A stretch of 64,000 nucleotides of DNA from Polyangium jinanense. Lineage in GTDB: Bacteria > Myxococcota > Polyangia > Polyangiales > Polyangiaceae. How positions within the stretch are numbered: the first letter of the stretch is position 1; each line of letters begins with the position of its first letter. The translations under genes and the position numbers were made by a program. The stretch lies in assembly GCF_028435365.1 (NCBI RefSeq), contig NZ_JAGTJJ010000001.1, positions 558,001 through 622,000 of the forward strand, written 5' to 3'. This document shows, piece after piece, positions 48,059 to 55,011 of the stretch. Below the pieces are notes generated by a model. It was given only the letters and a program-made list of their open reading frames with translations. It was not told where the DNA came from and did no database searches.

Positions 48059-48076
48059 GGCCGGGAGATCCCGGCC
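48059..48076. terminator. Hairpin terminator shared by the GYF/GAF gene and tRNA-Cys
   Basis: A near-perfect palindrome, GGCCGGGA with TCCCGGCC around GA, 3 nt after the stop of the plus-strand gene and 15 nt downstream of the tRNA 3' end on the minus strand. A short T run (AGTTT, ending at 48090) follows on the plus strand. Confidence 0.6.
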
Positions 48077-48091
48077 GAAAGAAGCAGTTTC

Positions 48092-48166
48092 TGGAGGTGA
48101 GGACGGGATTCGAACCCGCGTATGACGGTTTTGCAAACCGTTGCCTAACCGCTTGGCTACCTCACC
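48092..48166 (-). tRNA. tRNA-Cys (anticodon GCA)
   Basis: 75 nt with encoded CCA. Acceptor GGTGAGG with CCTCACC, discriminator U73 (an identity element of tRNA-Cys), anticodon arm ACGGT-TTGCAAA-ACCGT with GCA, and T arm around TTCGAAT. Confidence 0.95.
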
Positions 48167-48184
48167 GCGGTTGGTAGGGGCGCG

Positions 48185-48213
48185 TTTTTGCCCCATCCCG
48201 CGCCCTCTGTCAA
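48185..48213 (-). promoter_or_regulatory. Predicted promoter of tRNA-Cys
   Basis: On the minus strand: a perfect TTGACA (48213-48208), a 17-nt spacer, and CAAAAA (48190-48185) as a weak -10, followed by a GC-rich discriminator (CGCGCCCC). Transcription would start about 12 nt before the tRNA. Confidence 0.5.
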
Positions 48214-48324
48214 GCGTCCGTGCACGACACCTTTCAGGTGATCCCCGCCACATCCCCTGAAACCTTTTCGGCGCCGCGCCTCGATCCGGTACGATGGTCC
48301 GTGCAGGGCGAGCGGAGAACGGGC

Positions 48325-49572
48325 ATGCGTGCGATCGTCGGATGGGTTTGGGCCGCTTGCCTCCTCGCGGCGCCGTCGTTTGCCCTGGGACAGGGCATCA
48401 CGTCCACGCCTCCGCGCCGTGTCCAAGAGGACCCGCGGGGAGCGGACGCGACGCAGAAGGCGACCAAACCCGACCCCGGACCGAAGCCCTCGGACGGAGG
48501 CGCGGCCAAGGACCCGGCGAAGGACGCCCCGAAGCCGCCGAAAGAGCCGCCGCCCTCGAAACCCACGCTGAAGATCGAGCTCCACGGCGGCGCCTGGCTC
48601 TTCTACTACCAGCCCTTCCAGCCTCCCGAGGAAAAGCCATTCCTCCGGATGCACGTCGCGCACCTGAATTTCGACGGCTCGATCGGCGATTTTGGCCTCT
48701 TCTTCAACGCGAGCGTGCGCGACACGCGCATGCGCGAGTTTTACGAAGGCCCGGCGTGGATCGAGGAAGGCTATTTCTATTACAAGCACCCGCGCGTCAC
48801 GGTGAAGGTCGGCAAATCGTACAGCCACTTCGGCCTCTTCTGGGACAACTCGTTTTTCGGGCCCATCCATTTCTACGACGGCATCAAGCTCGACCCGAAC
48901 TACGGCATCTCGATCGAGGGCAACGCGGGCAACGAGACGGGCCTGCGGCTCGCGTATTTCGGGCAATATTACCTCGTCGACGGCCGGACGAACGGCTCGT
49001 ACGTCGGGCGCGACACGATCAGCATCCCCGGCGCGAGGCGAAGGCACATCGCGATCGTCCGCGCCGAGCCGGCGTATTACTGGAACAAGGACACGTCGCT
49101 CGTCCTGGGTGTGTCCGGGCAATACTTCCAGGCGGACATCCCGGCGCTCGCCGGGAAAAACCGGGACGTGCTCCGGTTCGCCCTCGACGCCACGATCAAC
49201 ATCGGCCCGGTGAGCGTGTGGGGCGAAGTCATGCGCCAGCGGGGCCAGAGCGTCACGGACTGGCCGATCCCGCCCACCCCGGCGACCGCCACGGCGCCCG
49301 CCGTCCCCGGCGTCGCCTCGTCACGGAACGACTATCTCCTCGTCGGCGGCGAGGCACGCATCTGGAAATTCGTGGCCCGCTACAACGTGAGCGGCGTGCG
49401 ATACCAGGACGTCGGCTACACGGAGTTCATGCATCAGCCGGGCCTCGGCTACAACATGAACGACCATCTCCAGTTCCTCGTGGAATACGCGCACTGGACG
49501 CAGCACCCCGCCCCGGGTGTCGGAAAGTTCCTCGACCAGAGCGTGGCCACCACGATTCACGGATATTTTTAG
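48325..49572 (+). CDS. Predicted porin-like outer-membrane beta-barrel protein
   Basis: 415 residues. Signal peptide MRAIVGWVWAACLLAAPSFA, cleavage near residue 21, followed by a Pro/Lys/Asp-rich linker (25-80) and a C-terminal domain of alternating amphipathic strands with many aromatic residues and short turns (YFYYKHPRVTVKVGKSYSHF, RLAYFGQYYLV, VLGVSGQYFQADI). The chain ends in Phe (IHGYF), the classical outer-membrane protein C-terminus. No substrate can be named. ATG 48325 is chosen over earlier in-frame starts because it gives a signal peptide; GGAG lies 8 nt upstream. It is convergent with the MopE-like lipoprotein gene. Confidence 0.8.
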   Translation: MRAIVGWVWAACLLAAPSFALGQGITSTPPRRVQEDPRGADATQKATKPDPGPKPSDGGAAKDPAKDAPKPPKEPPPSKPTLKIELHGGAWLFYYQPFQPPEEKPFLRMHVAHLNFDGSIGDFGLFFNASVRDTRMREFYEGPAWIEEGYFYYKHPRVTVKVGKSYSHFGLFWDNSFFGPIHFYDGIKLDPNYGISIEGNAGNETGLRLAYFGQYYLVDGRTNGSYVGRDTISIPGARRRHIAIVRAEPAYYWNKDTSLVLGVSGQYFQADIPALAGKNRDVLRFALDATINIGPVSVWGEVMRQRGQSVTDWPIPPTPATATAPAVPGVASSRNDYLLVGGEARIWKFVARYNVSGVRYQDVGYTEFMHQPGLGYNMNDHLQFLVEYAHWTQHPAPGVGKFLDQSVATTIHGYF

Positions 49573-49596
49573 GAGAGCCCCCCCCCGGGCGGTTCC

Positions 49597-50802
49597 TCAC
49601 TTCACGCAGGCGCCGCTGTTGGCACAGGCGAAGTCGTCGCAATCGACGAAGGGATTGCCGTCGTTGCTGATGCCGTCGCTGCACTCGGCGAACGAGAGCT
49701 CGTGGCCGCAGACGGTGATGCTCGGCTTGCGGCTGCAGGAGTTGTCGGCGCAATCGACGAACGTGTTGCTATTGTTGTCGACGTTGTCCGAGCACTCGGC
49801 GTCGTTCGCCTCGGGGCAGATCGTGACGTCGGGGTTCAGCGAGCAGCCGAAATCCGCGCAATCGATGAAGTTGTTCCCGTCGTCCGTCGCGCCGTTCGAG
49901 CACTCCGCGTTCGCCAGCGCGGTCCACTCGTTCGGCGCCGGCATCGGGTTCGCCGGCACGTTCGCGTTGCACACGATGATGCCCTCGCGCTGACAGCCCG
50001 GATCCTCGCAATCGGAGACCCCGTCCTTGTCATCGTCGAGCCCGTTCGCACAGAAGACGTTCGAATCCTCCTTGACGAGGTTCTTGCACGCCGTCACGTC
50101 CGGGTTCACGAGGCAGGCATTGTCGCTGCAATCGATGAAGTTGTTGCCGTCCTCGTTCTGCCCATTCGTACACGCGTCGTTCGCGAGCGACTCGAACTCG
50201 GCCGCCATCGGCATGGGGTTCGCCGGCTGGTCGCCCGTGCAGACCACGATGCCTTCGGCCTGGCAATCGGTGTCCAAGCAATCGCTCTTGCCGTCGCCGT
50301 CGTTGTCGATCCCGTCGGAACACCGGCCGTTCGACCATTCACGCTTGCAGAACGCGAGCGCCTGACACGCCATCTCCTGGCAGTCGGTTTGCCCATCCAT
50401 GTCATTGTCGATCCCGTCGGAGCAGAGCGGGTTCGACGCTTCCTGGATCTTCGCGCACGGCGCGACGCTGTCGCAGTTGAAGTCGTTGCAGTCCTTGAAG
50501 CCGTCGCAATCGTTGTCGACGCCGTCGCTACACGCTTCCGTGGTGTTCTCGTCGCCCGTCGGCGTGCACATCGTGCCGCTCGACGACGAGCTGCCCGGCG
50601 TGCCCGTGCTCGACGTGGTCATTCCGCCCGAGCCCATGCCGCCCGACGCGCCCGCGCCACCTTCGCCGCCCGACGCGCCCGCGCCACCTTCGCCGCCTTC
50701 GCCGCCGATTCCGGTCGTATTGTTCCCCGTCGCGCGACACGCCCCGAGCCCGAGGCCCAAAGTACCCGAAAGAATCAAAGCAACGTACGTCTTCGACTTC
50801 AT
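49597..50802 (-). CDS. MopE-like metal-binding-motif lipoprotein
   Basis: 401 residues. Lipobox LGAC (Cys 22), then a Gly/Ser-rich linker (GGEGGEGGAGASGGEGGAG and onward), then repeated units built on C-[SA]-[DN]-G-x-[DN]-[ND]-[DN] followed by D-C-x-D-x-x-C, at least eight copies. These are the MopE/thrombospondin-type-3-like motifs that bind copper or calcium in surface proteins of methanotrophs and myxobacteria. No enzyme domain is seen. The start ATG at 50802 is the only one giving a signal peptide. It is 44 nt downstream of the NtrC-type gene on the same strand and may be co-transcribed. Confidence 0.82.
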   Translation of the reverse strand: MKSKTYVALILSGTLGLGLGACRATGNNTTGIGGEGGEGGAGASGGEGGAGASGGMGSGGMTTSSTGTPGSSSSSGTMCTPTGDENTTEACSDGVDNDCDGFKDCNDFNCDSVAPCAKIQEASNPLCSDGIDNDMDGQTDCQEMACQALAFCKREWSNGRCSDGIDNDGDGKSDCLDTDCQAEGIVVCTGDQPANPMPMAAEFESLANDACTNGQNEDGNNFIDCSDNACLVNPDVTACKNLVKEDSNVFCANGLDDDKDGVSDCEDPGCQREGIIVCNANVPANPMPAPNEWTALANAECSNGATDDGNNFIDCADFGCSLNPDVTICPEANDAECSDNVDNNSNTFVDCADNSCSRKPSITVCGHELSFAECSDGISNDGNPFVDCDDFACANSGACVK

Positions 50803-50846
50803 GACCCGTCTCCTCGCCGCGGCCTTTTGATTGCCACGACCAAGCT

Positions 50847-52232
50847 CTACCCTTCGTCCTCGGCCTCCGCCTTGTCGCCGCGCAGCCCGAGCGCTTTGCA
50901 TTTCTTGTAAAGGTGGCTCCGCTCGAGGCCGAGCCCGCGCGCCGTCGCCGCCATCGCCCCGCCATGATGCGCGAGCGCCTCCTCCAGGATCCGCCGCTCC
51001 GCCTCCTCGGCGAGCACCCGAAACGGCGTGCCCGGACGAAAGAGGCCCGTCGGCGTCCCGGCCGAGGCGCCGCCCAGACAAACCCGCACGTCCTCCGCGT
51101 CGATCTTCGCGTCGGGCGTCAAGATCACGAGCCGCTCGATCAAGTTCCGGAGCTCGCGCACATTGCCGGGAAAACCATACCCCGTGAGCACCTCGATCGC
51201 GCCCTCGGTCAGGACCATGCCGGGCCGATCGTTCGCGGCCATCGCGAGGCCCAGGAAATGCCGCGCGAGCAGCGGTACGTCCTCGCGGCGCGCGCGGAGC
51301 GGCGGCAGCGCGAGCGGCACGACGTTGAGCCGATCGTAGAGGTCGGCGCGGAACTCGCCCTTCTGGCCAGCGGCTTCGAGATCGCGGTTCGTCGCGGCCA
51401 CGACACGCACGTCGACCTTGATCGTCTCGTGTCCACCGACACGCTCGATCTCGCGCTCTTGCAGCACGCGGAGCAGCTTCGCCTGCATCGGCAGCGGCAT
51501 GTCGCCGACCTCGTCGAGGAAGAGCGTGCCGCCGCTCGCGCGCTCGAACTTCCCGCGCCGTTGCTTCGTCGCGCCCGTGAACGCGCCGGCCTCGTGCCCG
51601 AACATCTCGCTCTCGATGAGCTCACTCGGGACCGCGGCGCAGTTCATCTTCTCGAGCGGGCCCTTCGCGCGCTTGCCGGCGATGTGGATCGCGCGCGCCA
51701 CGAGCTCCTTGCCCGTCCCGCGCTCCCCGGTCACGAGCACCGTCGCGCTCGCCTTCGCGGCCCGCGCGATCTGCTCGCGGAGCGCCACCATCGACCGGCT
51801 CTCGCCGATGAGCTCCCCGAGCTGCCCCGCCTGCGCCCGCAGCGCGCGCGCCTCGGCCTCGGCCCGCACGAGGCGCAGCGTGTTGTCGAGCACGAGGAGC
51901 AACCGATCGGTGGAGAGCGGCTTCTCCAGGAAATCGAGCGCGCCGAGACGCGTGGCGCGCACGGCGGCGTCGATCGAGGCATGGCCGCTCATCATCACGA
52001 TGGGCAGGTCCGATCCCCCGACGCGGACTTTTTCGAGCAGCGACACGCCATCGCCGTCGGGGAGCGCGACGTCGAAGAGCGCGATGTCGTAACTCTTCTT
52101 GGCGAGCTTCTCCTCGGCGATGCGGACGCCGCCGGCGACGTCGACGGTATAACCTTCGAGCGAGAGGGCCTTCTGGAGCGTGGTGAGGATGGAGGGCTCG
52201 TCATCGACGACGAGCACATGGCCGCGCGGCAT
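50847..52232 (-). CDS. NtrC-family sigma-54-dependent response regulator
   Basis: 461 residues. Receiver domain with VLVVDDEPSILT, phospho-acceptor Asp in ALFDVALPDGDG and Lys in LEKPLS; AAA+ domain with Walker A GERGTGKE, the sigma-54-contacting GAFTGA loop in FGHEAGAFTGATKQR, Walker B GGTLFLDEVGDM and GYGFPGNVRELRNL; Fis-type HTH at the end (GGAMAATARGLGLERSHLYK). All elements needed for sigma-54 activation are present, and rpoN is in the same window. The gene for its cognate kinase is not. It is transcribed toward the MopE-like lipoprotein, a possible target. Confidence 0.94.
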   Translation of the reverse strand: MPRGHVLVVDDEPSILTTLQKALSLEGYTVDVAGGVRIAEEKLAKKSYDIALFDVALPDGDGVSLLEKVRVGGSDLPIVMMSGHASIDAAVRATRLGALDFLEKPLSTDRLLLVLDNTLRLVRAEAEARALRAQAGQLGELIGESRSMVALREQIARAAKASATVLVTGERGTGKELVARAIHIAGKRAKGPLEKMNCAAVPSELIESEMFGHEAGAFTGATKQRRGKFERASGGTLFLDEVGDMPLPMQAKLLRVLQEREIERVGGHETIKVDVRVVAATNRDLEAAGQKGEFRADLYDRLNVVPLALPPLRARREDVPLLARHFLGLAMAANDRPGMVLTEGAIEVLTGYGFPGNVRELRNLIERLVILTPDAKIDAEDVRVCLGGASAGTPTGLFRPGTPFRVLAEEAERRILEEALAHHGGAMAATARGLGLERSHLYKKCKALGLRGDKAEAEDEG

Positions 52233-52340
52233 CGGCAGACCCTAGCACCCGTCCGCCGGGGGTGGGACGGCCCCACGCCGAACGCCCCCGTCACGGCACG
52301 GGTTCGAACGCGAGCTGTAACGAAGCTCCGCGAAGTGGAC

Positions 52341-52433
52341 GTGGAGAAGCGAGCGACCGGAGGGTGTGGGGGGTCGTGGGAGGCACCGCGATTTTTCGCG
52401 CAGCGATGAACCGCTTTCAGGTCGGGCCGACCC
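52341..52433 (+). repeat. Dispersed G-rich repeat, copy 2
   Basis: Runs GTGGAG, GGGTGTGGGGGG, GGGAGGC, GATTTTTCGC, AGCGA, CGCTTTCAGG, GGGCCGACC; pairs with copy 1 at 32591-32676. It fills most of the 260-nt gap between the NtrC-type gene and the DUF4388 gene and ends 59 nt before the latter's start. Confidence 0.6.
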
Positions 52434-52492
52434 GCGTTCCGCACGTTGGGGATGTACGAACGTGGTTCGCTTCGTGATACGTTCGAGATCCC

Positions 52493-54085
52493 ATGCCTGC
52501 CGAGATCCTTCCGACCGCAGAAGGCGATCTCGGGCGAACGCCCTTCGCACACCTGCTCGTCTACGCGCTGGACAAGCAGCTCACGGGCGCGCTTTTTCTG
52601 CGCGAGGCGTCGGGCATCGAGCATGCGATCCGCCTCGAAGCGGGCGCGCCCGTAAAAGTTCGTCCGGGCGACGGGCACGCGATGCTCGGCGAGATGCTCG
52701 TCGAAGCAGGCGCGATCGACGAGACCACGCTGCGAGGCGCACTCTCGATGCACGGGCTACTCGGCGATGCGCTCTTGCTCGCGGGGTGCGTCGAGCGCGA
52801 CCTGCTCGAGCAAACGGCGGCGCGTCAGTTCATGATGCGGATGACGCGGCTCTTCAGCCTCGGCGCCGACACCACGTACAGCTACTTCGACGGCCGCACG
52901 GACCTGCTCGACGACGCGGCGCCGACCGCGACGATGCACCCGCTCGCGGTTCTCTGGGCCGGCGTGCGCGCCCACGCGACGGCCTCGTCGATGATGACCG
53001 AGACGATCGAACGCCTGCGCGACGTCACGATCCGCATCCACCCCACGGCCGCGATCGAGAGGTTCGCGCCGACGACCGAAGAGCGCGAGATCCTGGATCG
53101 GATCCGGACGAGCGAGCTCGCACTCGCGCAGCTCTTCACCGCGGGCTTCGCGCCGGAAGAGACGCTTTGCTGGATGGTCTACGCGCTCGTGATCACGCGC
53201 TCGCTCGATCTCGGCCTCGGCACGACGCCGCTCTGCGCGGAGATCCCGCCCGAGCCGCAGCCGGCCGCGGCGCGTCCCGTGACGCTCGCGCGGATCCGCC
53301 TGCGCGCGGCCTCGCATCGCATGGGCGCGGCAGCGCCGGATCTCGCGGGCGACGGCGAGCGTTCACGCGTGCAACCGCGCCCGCGGAAGCGCGGTCGTCC
53401 GAGCGCGTTCACGCTCGCCGCGCGGCGCGTCGGCACGCCTCCGCCGATGGAGGCCGTGAGCGAGCGGCCGTCCGGGGCCGCCGTGACGGAGCCGCCGCCG
53501 TCCGCGGTCGTCGAGACAGACCCTTCGCCGCCGAACGTGCCGAAGCCCGTCGCGGCCGAACCTCCTTCCGACGCTTGGGGGCGACGCTCGGACGAGCCGA
53601 GCTCTGCCCCCAAACCCCCGGCAAGCGACACGGAGAGCGACAAGGCGCCCACCGTGCCCATGCCGCCGGAGGGCCAACCGGACGCCGCGCGCCCGGCGCA
53701 TGCGCTCTACTGCCTCGCGACGTCGCGCATCGCGGAGCGTGATCTCGCGGGCGCGCTCGCGGCGTGCCAGCTCGCGCGTGAGGTCGATCCCACGCAGCCC
53801 GACTATGCCGCGCTCGCCGTGTGGATCCGCTCGCTCGTCGGCGGCGCGGATCTGCGCGCGCGCGTGGCCGAGCTCGACGCGCTGCTCGAAGCCCGCGAGG
53901 ACCACACGCAGGCCTTGTTCTACCGGGGATATCTGCGCCGCCGGATCGGCGACGAGCCAGGCGCGGTGCAGGATCTCCGCCGCGTGCTCGACCTCGATCC
54001 GGACCACCAGGACGCCGCGCGCGAGCTCCACCGGATCGCCATGGGCAAACCGGCGAAGCGGCCGAGCGGCTATTTCCGGATGTAG
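52493..54085 (+). CDS. DUF4388 (PatA-like) and TPR protein
   Basis: 530 residues. Residues 1-110 are a DUF4388/PatA-like N-terminal domain (LGRTPFAHLLVYALDKQLTG, ALFLREASG, then IRLEAGAPVKV), common in myxobacterial signalling and gliding proteins. A disordered Pro/Ser/Ala-rich linker covers about 240-400, with the dispersed repeat at 53572-53619 translated within it (WGRRSDEPSSAPKPP). The C-terminal 120 residues are TPR-like (ALAACQLAREVDPTQPDYAA, LFYRGYLRRRIGDEPGAV). No signal peptide. It starts 59 nt after the G-rich repeat. The function is unknown; a scaffold role is likely. Confidence 0.82.
   Translation: MPAEILPTAEGDLGRTPFAHLLVYALDKQLTGALFLREASGIEHAIRLEAGAPVKVRPGDGHAMLGEMLVEAGAIDETTLRGALSMHGLLGDALLLAGCVERDLLEQTAARQFMMRMTRLFSLGADTTYSYFDGRTDLLDDAAPTATMHPLAVLWAGVRAHATASSMMTETIERLRDVTIRIHPTAAIERFAPTTEEREILDRIRTSELALAQLFTAGFAPEETLCWMVYALVITRSLDLGLGTTPLCAEIPPEPQPAAARPVTLARIRLRAASHRMGAAAPDLAGDGERSRVQPRPRKRGRPSAFTLAARRVGTPPPMEAVSERPSGAAVTEPPPSAVVETDPSPPNVPKPVAAEPPSDAWGRRSDEPSSAPKPPASDTESDKAPTVPMPPEGQPDAARPAHALYCLATSRIAERDLAGALAACQLAREVDPTQPDYAALAVWIRSLVGGADLRARVAELDALLEAREDHTQALFYRGYLRRRIGDEPGAVQDLRRVLDLDPDHQDAARELHRIAMGKPAKRPSGYFRM
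53572..53619 (+). repeat. Dispersed double-stem palindromic repeat, copy B (inside a coding sequence)
   Basis: The best copy: outer stem TTGGGGG (53575-53581) with CCCCCAA (53607-53613), inner stem GCTCGG (53586-53591) with CCGAGC (53597-53602) around ACGAG. It is translated in frame in the linker of the DUF4388 protein, where an insertion would be tolerated. Confidence 0.6.
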
Positions 54086-54359
54086 CTCCTCACTCTGTGA
54101 AGACGAGCCGACGAGCCTCGCGAAGGGCCCCGCACGTCGATGGAGGCGTGCCAGCACATCGTGGAGCCCGTACCAGCAAACGCTGGTTCGGTCGCGCGAA
54201 GACGTGGAGCGGTTCGTTCGAGGTGATGGGCGGTGTGCACGCCGCGCTGGCGCGAAGGTACGGATGCGGCGGGAAGGCGCAACGTCGCTTGAGCTATCCG
54301 CTGCGATGTGACTACCTTGCCGCGCATGACGACAGGGGACGATCGATCTCGACAAGCTC

Positions 54360-54980
54360 GTGCGCACCCTGGCGAACCGGGACGTGACGCGCACAGAGGC
54401 CAACGTGCAGAGCGGCCTGCATGCGCTGCTCCTCGCGGCGCCGCTCTCCTTGGAAGAAGAACAGCTACGCGATCTCGACGTGGTGCTGGAGCAGCAAGCG
54501 GGTGCTCGCAAGCGGATCGACGTCGAGGCCGGTCTCTGCGTGTTCGAGGTCAAGCGCGACCTGCGCAAGGGCAACGTGCGGCAGGAGGCCGAGGCGCAGC
54601 TCGCGGGCTACGTCGCCTCGCGGACGCAGGAGATGGGTCAACGGTACGTCGGTGTATTGACCGACGGCGCGGAATGGCGCCTGTACCACCTGAAAGGGGG
54701 CGCGCTGCGCCTGGTCTCGTCCTTCACGGTCGACCCGAGCAAGCCGGATGTCGAAGGGCTCTCGGTGTGGCTCGAGGGTGTGCTCGCCACGAGCGCGAAG
54801 ATCGCGCCTACGCCCCAGGAGATCACGCGCCGCCTCGGCGCGGATAGCCCTGGGCACAAGCTCGATTTCGCGGAGCTCTACGGGCTTTATGCACAGCACC
54901 GCGACGAGCCGACAGTGAAGCTCAAGCGCGAGCTCTGGGCGCGTCTACTTACCACCGCGTTCGGCACGGGATTCAGATAG
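54360..54980 (+). CDS. Type IIG-like restriction-modification enzyme, N-terminal nuclease fragment
   Basis: 206 residues. It contains a PD-(D/E)xK-type nuclease motif: E13, D54 in KRIDVEAG, and E63-x-K65 in CVFEVKRDL, followed by a Gln at the end of the helix (RQEAEAQLAGYV), as in the nuclease domain of Eco57I-like enzymes. It ends at TAG (54978-54980) in the middle of a conserved phrase; one base further on (frame +1) reads DSDELFVEHTLLVTTAEV, and the methylase fragment continues. The start is GTG at 54360, but the frame is open upstream and an ATG at 54326 in another frame would supply MTTGD before IDLDKL, suggesting a second 1-nt disruption near 54341. Confidence 0.72.
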   Translation: MRTLANRDVTRTEANVQSGLHALLLAAPLSLEEEQLRDLDVVLEQQAGARKRIDVEAGLCVFEVKRDLRKGNVRQEAEAQLAGYVASRTQEMGQRYVGVLTDGAEWRLYHLKGGALRLVSSFTVDPSKPDVEGLSVWLEGVLATSAKIAPTPQEITRRLGADSPGHKLDFAELYGLYAQHRDEPTVKLKRELWARLLTTAFGTGFR

Positions 54981-55011
54981 CGACGAGCTGTTCGTCGAGC
55001 ACACGCTCCTC

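Noticed and set aside
54172..54187. ACCAGC-AAAC-GCTGGT hairpin before the restriction-modification gene as a terminator
   Set aside because: Only a 6-bp stem without a T run; it may be chance in GC-rich DNA.
54308..54847. An alternative plus-strand frame starting at 54308 as the true gene
   Set aside because: After its first dozen codons the translation is Arg/Gly-rich and unlike any protein, whereas the frame from 54360 has nuclease motifs.
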